Source: [Clostridium] leptum DSM 753
GTDB lineage: Bacteria > Bacillota > Clostridia > Oscillospirales > Acutalibacteraceae
Assembly (NCBI GenBank): GCA_000154345.1
Contig: DS480350.1
Span: 372,001-436,000 of the forward strand
Reading direction: 5' to 3'
DNA: 64,000 nt
Shown here piece by piece: positions 19,106 to 26,836 of the stretch. The notes below the pieces were generated by a model. That model saw nothing but the letters and a program-made list of their open reading frames with translations, was not told the origin of the DNA and ran no database searches. Position 1 is the first letter of the stretch. Every line of letters starts with the position of its first letter. The position numbers and the translations under genes are program-made.

Positions 19106-20494
19106 CTATGCATTCACCATATCCGCATAGCTCACAAGCGTTACGTTGCCCATCTCTGCCGCCTTATCCATACAACCCTTAGTAAAGCCGGCTTTTGCAA
19201 AAAGATAGAAATACTTTTGCTTATAGTGAAACAGATTACTGCGCTCGACAAGGGCTTCCAGAACGCCGAGATCAACTTTTTCATTTGTCCATTTGCACTC
19301 AGCAAAGAGAGCAGTATTCTTATCCGTGCCCATAATATCAATTTTCTCTTGTGCTTTAGTTTTGGGATTCGTGCCCCACCAACGACCAAGGTCACTGAAA
19401 TTTATAGTGCATTTATTTTCAAGAAGCAATTTCCAAAGGTATTGCCTACATATTTCTTCAAACACACTGCTCATATAGGCTGGAATCTCTGGCGCAATGC
19501 GCTCATAAGCAAGGTCTGTAGCTCCTCGAGAAATAATCGAGGTGTTTTCCGGTACGAAACGATACCAAAAACGAAACATATTATCCTCGATAGAATAAAT
19601 CGTTTTACGGCTTGCTTTTTCACCATAGGGCGCTTCTTTTTTTACAATGCCAAGTGTAATTAGATTTTTGATATAGGTTGCACATACACTTGTATCTTCA
19701 TCAATTTTATTGGAAATTTCATTCATTTTTGAACAGCCAGTAGCGATTGCCGTAATTACTGCATTGTAAATTGCCGGTTCACGCACTTCCTGCTTTAAGA
19801 GATTGTTAGGCTCTTCGAATATAGAAGAAGAAGGATTCAAGTGGATGTTTTTGATATTCTCTTCAATAGAAAGGCTATCATCGATCTGTATTAGATACTG
19901 CGGAGTTCCGCCAACAATGCCATATGCCAGCGCCCTGTCAATATCCGAAAATTTTGTAAAATAGCGGCAAGCTTCAAAAAAATTAAACGGATTTATTTTT
20001 AGCTGTGCCGTTCGCCTCCCGTAAAGCGGTGCTTTATATGCTAAAACATTATCCTCCATGTAAGACATAGAAGAACCGCAAAGAATCAGGAACAGCTTTG
20101 AGCTACCCTTGTTTTTATCAATTAAAAGCTGAAGCGTAGAAGCAAGGCTTTTGGATGCACGGGCAACATAGGGATATTCATCGATAACAAGCACAATTCT
20201 TTTTGTTTTTGCCAATTCAAAAACATATTCCAACGCCGATTGAAAAGACGCAAAGGACGAATCGACGATAATTCCCGTATTGTATTCCATAATGCATCTC
20301 GAAAGGTTATCTAGATTTTGCTTTGCATTGGTTTCAACGCCGGTAAAGAAAATGGTGTCTTTGCCTTTTGTAAATTTGCTGATGAGGGCAGTTTTTCCCA
20401 CTCGACGACGACCGTAAATAACTGTAAATTCAAATTTATCGGAACGATAGAGTTTATTCAGTGTATTCAGTTCCTGCTCTCTGCCAATAAACAT
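19106..20494 (-). CDS. AAA ATPase with DUF234-like nuclease-fold C-terminus
   Basis: A 462-residue protein of the archaeal-ATPase/AAA_14 group. Walker A is GRRRVGKT near residue 28 and Walker B is VLVIDEYPY near 105; GSSMSYM follows as the sensor region. A winged-helix part lies in the middle (MNEISNKID, TYIKNLITLGIVKKE). The C-terminus carries the DUF234 signature GRWWGTNPKTKAQEKIDI and ALFAECKW, a D plus ExK arrangement of a restriction-like fold. The ATG at 20494 is used because GGAGG is 7 bases upstream. It is the first gene after a consensus promoter and is 45 bases from the DruA-like gene, so it may be part of the system or an independent module. Confidence 0.8.
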   Translation of the reverse strand: MFIGREQELNTLNKLYRSDKFEFTVIYGRRRVGKTALISKFTKGKDTIFFTGVETNAKQNLDNLSRCIMEYNTGIIVDSSFASFQSALEYVFELAKTKRIVLVIDEYPYVARASKSLASTLQLLIDKNKGSSKLFLILCGSSMSYMEDNVLAYKAPLYGRRTAQLKINPFNFFEACRYFTKFSDIDRALAYGIVGGTPQYLIQIDDSLSIEENIKNIHLNPSSSIFEEPNNLLKQEVREPAIYNAVITAIATGCSKMNEISNKIDEDTSVCATYIKNLITLGIVKKEAPYGEKASRKTIYSIEDNMFRFWYRFVPENTSIISRGATDLAYERIAPEIPAYMSSVFEEICRQYLWKLLLENKCTINFSDLGRWWGTNPKTKAQEKIDIMGTDKNTALFAECKWTNEKVDLGVLEALVERSNLFHYKQKYFYLFAKAGFTKGCMDKAAEMGNVTLVSYADMVNA

Positions 20495-20534
20495 CAGCAC
20501 ACCTCCGAGAATTTGGTTATTTATGATTTACTTA

Positions 20535-20563
20535 ATTATAATCAACTTAAAATTGATTGTCAA
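20535..20563 (-). promoter_or_regulatory. Consensus promoter of the defence operon
   Basis: On the minus strand TTGACA (20563-20558) and TATAAT (20540-20535) are exact consensus boxes 17 bp apart. Transcription would start about 30 bases before the ATPase start codon and run through six genes. Confidence 0.85.
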
Positions 20564-20570
20564 TAGCGCA

Positions 20571-20596
20571 TATATCATTTACTTATTTATGATATA
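20571..20596. repeat. Inverted repeat upstream of the defence promoter
   Basis: TATATCAT and ATGATATA (8-bp arms, 10-base spacer) lie just upstream of the -35 box. A related ATTTATGATTTACTTAA-like stretch lies downstream at about 20520-20535. It could be a regulator-binding site. Confidence 0.4.
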
Positions 20597-22099
20597 CGAA
20601 TGTGTGATTGTACTACTTGAGCGCATAGCCGTGATGACAGGCAAGTACAACAAAAGGCCGCATCGATGCATGTGACCTTTTTCCCAATTCCTCTTTTTTT
20701 GGTTGGGAAAGCTGGCTTCCAACCATACTTCAAACTCGGACAGGGTGATTTTTCCGTCGCTACATTCGTCCCGATTGGTCATCGCCTGATACTTCCACTT
20801 TTTGAAATCAAGCTCTTTAATCTGACGGACATGCACTCGTACGGCATAGCGTTTATAATACTTCTGATATAGTGGAATGGCGGTATTGTCCGCCATTTTC
20901 TTTTTGTAGTTTTCCTGTGCTGCAAGCTCCTGACAATTTCGGCTTTCGCCCTCCGATACACGGTCGCAGTAGTTAGTATCATAATTGCCTTTCATGATGA
21001 AGTGTTTTCCGCAGGACTTGCACTTGCGCAGTTGCACGGACTTTGTAAGCATTTCCCCAAATTCAAACATCAACATATCTTCCATGGAGGAGCATTGAAA
21101 CCTTGTCATTGGATCACAGGTGAGTTCAGCGATCGCATCGATTTCTTCCGCAAGAACATGATGCTTCACACAAAAAGCCCGCAGTTCGACATTTTCGTAT
21201 TTCTCATCTTCGATATCAATGAGTTGGGCTGCACTGAAATATTTGCTAAGTGGTTTTCGTTCTAATTCTGAATAATCAAAAATGTACTGGTATTCATACC
21301 GGGCAGAACAATCGTTGGCTCTGTAATAAAGCGCATATCGCTGATTAGTGCTCATTTTTTTCAAAATAGAGGGATGATACTCCTCATCAAAAACAAAAGT
21401 AATCAATTCCATCAGCCGTGTTTGCAGGGCTTTCAGGTATGCAAGATACGCTGAAAGCTTTTTTTTGTACGCTTTTTCAGAAACGACGGAAACAGCATTG
21501 TGTACAAAGAAGGATAAATCACAGGGCGAAAATGCTTAACTGTTTCGGCAAGGCACAGGTAATCAAAACTTTCTGTTCTGTTTCGGATTCAAATGAAGCA
21601 GGGCGCATTTCCTGCTCTTGCTCAAAGGTGATTTGCTCAGGATCACACGCTGTCTCAAAGTCAGTATAGAGGAAGTGTAAAAGACCCTCTCCCAAAGGGA
21701 AGTCAACGTTACCACCGCTGAGCGGAATCAATCTTCCCACTTCAATTTCGTATTGATCAGTGTCCGGATCGGGGTTCGGCAAAATCTGCATGGATGGAAA
21801 GCATTCAAAATGGGATGGAAACACCCCACAGGCATTCCAATAGTTTTGAGTTCTCTATCGTTTTGGTCGGGCGGCACAAGGAAGGAATCGTGCTTTCCGC
21901 AGACAAGTATGGAGATCATGGAGAATTTCGCTTTTGGAAATGTCCGAGAAGCGGCGTCTGCCTCAGCAAATTCATAGGTTTCCTGCACAGCGATACAAAG
22001 TCTCTTTTGCTCGGGATCACACCAGGCAAGATTTTTCGTTTTTCCCTGAATTTCGTCGTTGGGTAGATTTGGAATTTGGAGCACTGATTTTTTATCCAT
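20579..22099 (-). pseudogene. DUF6076-like gene broken by frameshifts
   Basis: The last 277 codons (21412-20579) are open and hold a zinc-ribbon-like block, CKSCGKHFIMKGNYDTNYC, followed by the NCQELAAQENYKKKMADN stretch typical of DUF6076 proteins. The same frame extends upstream to about 21535 without a start, and the N-terminal part lies in two other frames (to about 21519 and from about 21728 to 22099). At least two frameshifts are needed to join them. The C-terminal tail also looks aberrant. The family function is unknown. Confidence 0.6.
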
Positions 22100-22253
22100 C
22101 GTCTCACCTGCATTTTGGAAAATGTCAAATCGTTATTATTTGTAAAATTAACATCACTATAAAGAACATTGTGCAAAAGTATTACCTGAATGTCAATACG
22201 CTGATATAATGAATTTGCAAATAAAATTTCATCAAAATTAATTATCTAAAATA

Positions 22254-22440
22254 GAATGACCGTTCAAAGGAAATAAACCGCCAAGATCTTACCAAAAAGT
22301 AAGCGCCTGCGTTTTTATAACTTGGGACTGCACAGGCCCGCCGACAAGCGGGAATGCCGGTAGGAATCCGGAGGGTGAAACAGCAGCGGTTATCGGATGG
22401 CACGATGATCCTCACGCCGGTATCTGTCTTACATAGCCAT
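22254..22440 (+). ncRNA. Candidate structured leader RNA, element 1 copy
   Basis: About 190 nt upstream of the AlpA-like gene, homologous to 37524-37716. Conserved single-stranded blocks include GAATGACCG, AAACCGCCA, AGCGCCTG, CTTGGGACTGCACAG and GTAGGAATC. Helix CTTAC/GTAAG here is replaced by TTTGCC/GGCAAA in the other copy, a compensatory change that supports an RNA structure; CCCGC/GCGGG with loop CGACAA is identical in both. It resembles no riboswitch family that I can recall. Confidence 0.55.
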
Positions 22441-22461
22441 AAAAAAGAGGATGGAAGCGCT

Positions 22462-22692
22462 ATGAAAAAATCAGAGTTAAAAGAACTCTATAAAATGATG
22501 TTTCCGGAATACCCGGACATCGTGGCCGTCACTCAGCTTCGTCAGATGTTGGGCATCAGCCGGCAACTTGCTTATGACTTGATCAACGACGGATATATCC
22601 CAGGGGTCAAGATTGGCAATGCTTTTAAGATTCCAAAAGTGAATGTCATTAACTATGTGATGGAAGAAAGGAGGGAGAAAAATGCAAGTTGA
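22462..22692 (+). CDS. AlpA-like HTH (excisionase-family) protein
   Basis: A 76-residue DNA-binding protein: MKKSELKELYKMMFPEYPDI, then LRQMLGISRQLAYDLINDG and GNAFKIPKVNVINYV, the MerR/AlpA-type winged helix of excisionases. It is about 80 percent like the copy at 37738. The ATG at 22462 matches the start used in element 2; AGAGG lies upstream. It overlaps the RepA-like gene by 11 bases and lies after the structured leader. It probably controls the mobility genes or excision, although these are broken in element 1. Confidence 0.8.
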   Translation: MKKSELKELYKMMFPEYPDIVAVTQLRQMLGISRQLAYDLINDGYIPGVKIGNAFKIPKVNVINYVMEERREKNAS

Positions 22693-23600
22693 AAAACTCA
22701 AGACCATAGATGCAGACACGCTTTTGATAACGCCGCTTCATAAAACTTTGTTTGTGGTGGAGGGGTTAATCCCGCAGGGATTTAGTGTTCGGCCAGGCTC
22801 CAGCAAAATCGGAAAGAGCAGGCTTATGTTGTGGCTTGGTATTCAGGTTGCAAGAGGAAATCACATATGGGAGTTTAAGACTCACAAGTGTGATGTGTTG
22901 TATCTCTGCCTGGAAGATACCTACACCCGCCTTCAAAGCAGGCTGTATCCATTGACCGACAAAGCGCCATCCGAATTGAGAATTGCTACAACGAGCTATC
23001 AGATCGGATGTGGTCTGAAACAGCAGATCGAGCAGTATCTCGCCGATTATCCGATGACAAAGCTTGTGATTATCGATACCTTTCAAAAAGTGCGGGAATC
23101 CAAAAGCATAAGCGGGAAAAACGGAATGTATGCGGGCGACTATGACGATATATCAGCACTAAAAGATATTTCCGATCGGTACGGAATAGCGGTGGTGGTT
23201 GTTCATCATGTTCGCAAGCTGAGAGATGCAAACGATCCATTTAACGAAGTAACCGGCTCCACGGAGATTACTGGTGTAGCGGATACAAGCTTTATTTTAA
23301 AGCACAGCCGTTCCAGTGAAACCGGTACGCTGCTTGCGACAGGTCGTGACATTGCGCATCAGGAGCTGACCTTGAAGTTTAACAAAGGCTCGCATCTGTG
23401 GGAACTTGTAGAGCAAAAGGATATGGACGACATCCGTCGTGAGAATTCCTGATTTCCTGTTACGGTTGGCAGAGTTTATCACTGCACAAAAATCTTGGCA
23501 AGGTACGGCGACAGACCTACTTACCGAAATGAAGGAATCGGAAATTACTTCCAATGTGGTAACAAAGCTCCTTGCACGTTTTTCGGCTGAGGTGTTAGTG
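22682..23600 (+). pseudogene. RepA-like AAA ATPase gene, frameshifted and truncated
   Basis: The first 256 codons encode a RecA-fold ATPase like those at 38446 and 55245: SSKIGKSRLMLWLGIQ (Walker A region), VLYLCLEDTY, KLVIIDTFQKVR (Walker B) and VVVVHHVRKLRD. One extra base near 23443 stops this frame at 23452; the natural continuation (IPDFLLRLAEFI to FSAEVL) is in the next frame and then joins integrase sequence at about 23600. The C-terminal wing is therefore lost. Confidence 0.8.
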
Positions 23601-24476
23601 CCACGGCACATTCAGCAGTTTTATACGGAAAAACTGAAAACTGTCAAGCCCAATTCCGTTATCCACTATCATGCAGTGATTCATCAGGCGCTCAAATACG
23701 CCTTGAAAACCGATCTGGTATCACAGAATGTGGCGGTGAAAGTTGATCGACCAAAGAAGAATGATTTCCAGCCGGTGTTTTTGGATGTAGCGGAGCGTCA
23801 ACATCTTTTTGAGGTGATCAAGTGTACCAAACTGGAATTACCGGTTTTGGTTGCCGCCTTTTACGGTCTGCGACGTGGAGAGGTATGTGGACTGAAATGG
23901 GACGCTATTGACTTCGAACGGGGAACGCTGACAGTGAAACGAACGGTCACTTCTATTCAGCTTGACGGGAAAACCCAGATGATCGAACAGGAGTCGGCTA
24001 AAACAAAATCCAGTATGCGCACACTTCCCCTTGTGAGTAGTTTCAAAGAATATTTCCAAAAGGTGAAAGAAGCGCAAGCATTGAATAAAAAGGTCTGCGG
24101 TAACTGCTACAACTACGAATACGACGGCTTCGTATTCGTGGATGAAATGGGCGACCTTCTGAAACCCGACTGTCTGACTACACAATTTCCCGCTTTTATT
24201 CAAAGGCACGGAATGAAAAAGATGCGTTTCCACGATCTTCGCCATAGCTGTGCCAGCCTATTACTGGCCAATGGAGTCCATCTAAAACAGATTCAGGACT
24301 GGTTGGGACACTCGGATTTCAGTACAACCGCAAACATCTATGCGCATTTGGATTATTCGTCAAAGATATCCTCCGCACAGGCCATGGTGGGTGGAATGTT
24401 TTTGCCGGACGCTAAAGGTTTTCAGAGTAAGTGGAGTGAGATAGAAGAATCTGACGATGAAGCGGTTGCAAGATAA
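23601..24476 (+). pseudogene. C-terminal integrase fragment fused by deletion to repA
   Basis: From about 23601 the frame matches the integrase at 41525 from HIQQFYSEK onward. It retains the tyrosine recombinase catalytic residues: Arg in YGLRRGEV, the HDLRHS box, GHSDFS and the Tyr in NIYAHL. The N-terminal SAM-like and arm-binding parts are missing. A GTG at 23439 opens a 345-codon chimeric frame, but no good RBS is seen. The deletion removed the PC4-like, MobC-like and ParB genes and the integrase start present in element 2. Integration activity is unlikely. Confidence 0.85.
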
Positions 24477-24544
24477 AAAATATCTGTGTTTGGCTGTTCT
24501 GCCCCGCAAAAAATGTTGGGCACAAACCACTTGGAGAAAAAAGA

Positions 24545-24580
24545 AAAGTCCAGAAAACCCGCATGGTTACTGGACTTTTT
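24545..24580 (+). terminator. Integrase terminator, element 1
   Basis: AAAGTCCAG (24545-24553) pairs with CTGGACTTT (24570-24578), followed by T residues. The loop contains GCATGGTTA. The same structure follows the element 2 integrase at 42815-42849. Confidence 0.75.
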
Positions 24581-24637
24581 TGGCGGAGAGTTAGGGGTTC
24601 GAACCCTAGGTTCCTTTTGGGAACACAGCATTTCGAG
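24581..24637 (-). pseudogene. tRNA-Ser 3' segment at the element 1/element 2 junction
   Basis: Minus-strand sequence from CTCGAAA (anticodon loop) through TGCTG, a paired variable arm (GTTCC/GGAAC), a perfect T-arm (TAGGG, TTCGAAC, CCCTA) and acceptor ACTCTCC to GCCA. No 5' half is attached. It is the tRNA segment carried by element 1 next to its integrase; its anticodon-stem strand TGCTG does not match either 5' half in this window, so it came from a different tRNA-Ser. Confidence 0.75.
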
Positions 24638-24774
24638 TTTTTGATTCGAACTCACAAAAATAGTTAGTATCAGACAGTTTTAGACAGCTTTTTTGAATTA
24701 TTGCTGATCAAAAATCGTGGTGTTTCCCGTGCTTTTTTACATTTGGAAAGAACAAAATGAAGGAGGATTATACA

Positions 24775-25074
24775 TTGAACTGCAATGAAACAGATAAAAA
24801 ATATAAAGTTATGTTCCCGGATTATCCCGACATTGTAACAGTAGCGCAACTAAGGAAAATGCTTGGTATCAGCAGGCATTTAGCTTATGATCTGATTGCG
24901 CAAAAAAGAATTAAAGCGTTCCAACTGGGTAATTCTTATAAGATACCAAAAGTGAACGTAATTGACTACACTATCTGCTGTCAGGAAGATTTGGAAAGAA
25001 CTCTTGAAAATAACGGCATCTTAAACAACCTAAATATGACACAAACAAGCCTAAACCAATCTGAAAATGACTAA
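24775..25074 (+). CDS. Third AlpA-like HTH protein, orphan copy
   Basis: About 99 residues when started at TTG 24775, which has AGGAGG 8 bases upstream; the ATG at 24757 precedes that RBS. The core reads VMFPDYPDIVTVAQLRKMLG, then SRHLAYDLIAQKR and GNSYKIPKVNVIDYT, the same family as 22462 and 37738 but more diverged. It has no RepA-like partner and lies between the tRNA segment at 24581 and the left module of element 2. It is probably a leftover of another element. Confidence 0.65.
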   Translation: MNCNETDKKYKVMFPDYPDIVTVAQLRKMLGISRHLAYDLIAQKRIKAFQLGNSYKIPKVNVIDYTICCQEDLERTLENNGILNNLNMTQTSLNQSEND

Positions 25075-25255
25075 GTGGTCCCAAAGGCGATTCTTTCGAG
25101 TTTTCCCGCCGTCTGTTAATTACATAGTTTCTCCTGTCAGTTTCAGCCAGCCTTGTACACCCGCAACCCCGCATGAAATCTGGTTTTTTCGAAGGAATCG
25201 CCCGCAAATACTGAGAAATCACCCATCGGTTCCAATCAACGATTTTTCTGCTTTT

Positions 25256-25285
25256 GGAAAGAACTGAGGAAAGAACGGAAAGAAC
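25256..25285. repeat. Three tandem GGAAAGAAC motifs, element 2 left end
   Basis: GGAAAGAAC occurs at 25256-25264, 25268-25276 and 25277-25285. The first is in the context TTTTGGAAAGAACTG, as at 7291 and 42995. The clustering just upstream of the HTH gene suggests a binding site for the HTH protein or the integrase. Confidence 0.45.
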
Positions 25286-25356
25286 AAAAATCAAAAGGCA
25301 ATACACGGACAGTTCGAATGCCGACAAAGCTTATAGAGAATATGAGGTGTATTGTC

Positions 25357-25962
25357 ATGAAAGAAAACGCAATCAATTGGGACGCTGTTCCCGATGTGAT
25401 CACGAAGGATCAGCTGTATCGCATTTGCCACATCAGCAAATCCACCGCTTTGTACCTGCTTCAAAGCGGGAAAATCCCCTGCGAGTACACGGGCAGAAAA
25501 ACCCGCTGCTACAAAATCAAAAGGGAGGATGTAATTGCCTATCTGGAAAACCGCAAGGTGTTCCCTGAAAGCTACTCCGCTCCGGCAGGTTGGTACAAAG
25601 ACGATTATACTGTCCAGATGGAGGAACAGATTCCCCCAATCGTGCGGGAGCATTTGCGTCTGTATTATACCGAACTGCTTTCCGGCTGTCTCGATGTGCT
25701 GACTACGCAGGCGGTTTCCAAACTCACCTGCTACGGAAAAACCGCTATCAACAACTGGTGCAATCAGGGGCACATCAAGTCTTTCCGGAAAAACAACGTC
25801 AACCACATTCCGAAGGTTTATTTAGTGGAGTTCTTCTGCTCTACCTACTTTCGCACCATCACCCGCAAATCACCGTGGCATATCTGCACTTTGCAAGGCT
25901 TTTCCAGCTGGCGGAAAATCCGTGACCTGCACACAGCAGACAGCGAAGGAGGTGCGGAGTAA
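25357..25962 (+). CDS. Double HTH excisionase-like protein
   Basis: A 201-residue protein with two HTH_17-like segments. The first, residues 14-62, reads ITKDQLYRICHISKSTALYL then YTGRKTRCYKIKREDVIAYL; the second, near 115-160, has LTTQAVSKLTCYGKTAINNW then NNVNHIPKVYLVEFF. Start is the ATG at 25357, which aligns with the element 1 copy at 7382. The downstream DUF6809-like gene overlaps its end. It may bind element ends or regulate cargo; in element 1 the gene is broken. Confidence 0.75.
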   Translation: MKENAINWDAVPDVITKDQLYRICHISKSTALYLLQSGKIPCEYTGRKTRCYKIKREDVIAYLENRKVFPESYSAPAGWYKDDYTVQMEEQIPPIVREHLRLYYTELLSGCLDVLTTQAVSKLTCYGKTAINNWCNQGHIKSFRKNNVNHIPKVYLVEFFCSTYFRTITRKSPWHICTLQGFSSWRKIRDLHTADSEGGAE

Positions 25963-26261
25963 TGGCAAATTTTCTGGAAGAGCTGTACTACGGAAATGTT
26001 GATCCGCAGGCCAGAGGTTACCGAAAGGGCAGCCATACTCTTAAGGTTTCACAGAACATAAACGAGCTGGAAGAAAAACTGACCGAGCACTTGAGTGGCG
26101 GGGACAAGTCACTGTTCCTCGATTTCTGCAACGCATACGGAGAACTGATGGGCGAAAGCGGTCTCGATTCTTTTATTGTCGGCTTCCGCCTCGGCGCAAA
26201 AATGATTTTTGATACCTTTTGCAGCGATGACGCACCGTTTGAAAGCTATCTGAAAGACTGA
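25962..26261 (+). CDS. DUF6809-like small protein
   Basis: A 99-residue soluble protein (MANFLEELYYGNVDPQARGY, ending in FRLGAKMIFDTF and an acidic tail). It resembles the small proteins named DUF6809 that accompany mobile-element regulators. Its start overlaps the stop of the double-HTH gene (TAATG), and GGAGGTG lies upstream, so the two are coupled. Function is unknown. The element 1 homologue at 7985 is frameshifted. Confidence 0.65.
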   Translation: MANFLEELYYGNVDPQARGYRKGSHTLKVSQNINELEEKLTEHLSGGDKSLFLDFCNAYGELMGESGLDSFIVGFRLGAKMIFDTFCSDDAPFESYLKD

Positions 26262-26368
26262 AAGGTCTGCCGAATCGCAATTTAGTCAAATACGATTGAC
26301 TAAATTGTAGTTGACTAATTTTTTCAATATGCAACGTGCGATAATTAAAATCGTACATTCGCAAACAG

Positions 26369-26407
26369 AAACCTCCTTTGGTACAATAACGGTATCAAAG
26401 GAGGTTT
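26369..26407 (+). promoter_or_regulatory. Hairpin that masks the tnpV ribosome binding site
   Basis: AAACCTCCTTTG (26369-26380) is the exact complement of CAAAGGAGGTTT (26396-26407), which contains the AAAGGAGG of tnpV. The mRNA would hide its own Shine-Dalgarno. A diverged copy with the same arms lies near the tnpV remnant in element 1. Confidence 0.6.
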
Positions 26408-26413
26408 TGCATT

Positions 26414-26788
26414 ATGGCTAAAACAATATTTGAACAAACGGGCGGTACATACACCATGCAGGGCGATTATTGCCTGCCAAACCTTACATTACCAATCGAA
26501 GAAGAACACCCCATCGGCGTCTGGGCACAACGACGGCTGCGGTACTTGAAACAGCACCACAAAATCTTTTACTATAATCTGCTCACTTCCGGCAAGCTCC
26601 GCTCCCATCTTGCCGATGTGGAGGAGGAAGCACAATCTCTCTTTCTTCGGCTGGTAAAAGAATATGCTGAAAGGGAAGGTGTAACCGAACAGCTTAAGGC
26701 TGAGAACCCAATGGAGTGGGTAAGGCGGATGAATAATATTCGAAACCAAGTAATAGGGATTGTAATAAATGAATTGATCTACCAATAA
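26414..26788 (+). CDS. tnpV: TnpV family protein
   Basis: A 124-residue protein of the TnpV family first seen in Tn4451: MAKTIFEQTGGTYTMQGDY, LPNLTLPIEEE, IGVWAQRRLRYLKQ, LLTSGKLRSHLADV and AENPMEWVRRMNN. The tet element at 50128 has a homologue with the same blocks. The role of TnpV in transposition is not established. Its RBS lies in a perfect hairpin. Confidence 0.8.
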   Translation: MAKTIFEQTGGTYTMQGDYCLPNLTLPIEEEHPIGVWAQRRLRYLKQHHKIFYYNLLTSGKLRSHLADVEEEAQSLFLRLVKEYAEREGVTEQLKAENPMEWVRRMNNIRNQVIGIVINELIYQ

Positions 26789-26836
26789 GGATGATGGAAT
26801 ATATCAGGAATCAAATGCATTTTATTTAAAGATTAT

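Larger units (their letters stand above)
7143..24637. mobile_element. Element 1: degenerate tyrosine-recombinase element with defence cargo
   Basis: Left module: a frameshifted HTH gene and a frameshifted DUF6809-like gene. Cargo: six intact minus-strand genes and a broken DUF6076 gene. Right module: leader RNA, AlpA-like HTH, a RepA-like gene frameshifted and fused by deletion to the C-terminal part of an integrase, then a terminator and a tRNA-Ser 3' segment. Compared with element 2 it lacks the PC4-like, MobC, ParB and integrase N-terminal regions, so it should no longer move by itself. Confidence 0.75.

Noticed and set aside
22254..22440. T-box or cobalamin riboswitch
   Set aside because: AGGGTG-type words recall a T-box, but the AGGGTGGNACCGCG consensus is not met, and the B12-box is missing; neighbouring genes are also unrelated.
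23439..24476. Functional 345-residue recombinase
   Set aside because: It is a chimera of RepA C-terminal codons and an integrase lacking its N-terminal half, and has no RBS at its GTG.
7143..24637. Standard Druantia or Dnd/Dpt system
   Set aside because: A DruA-like and a DptH-like protein are present, but the DruE helicase and the dndA-E modification genes that define those systems are absent.
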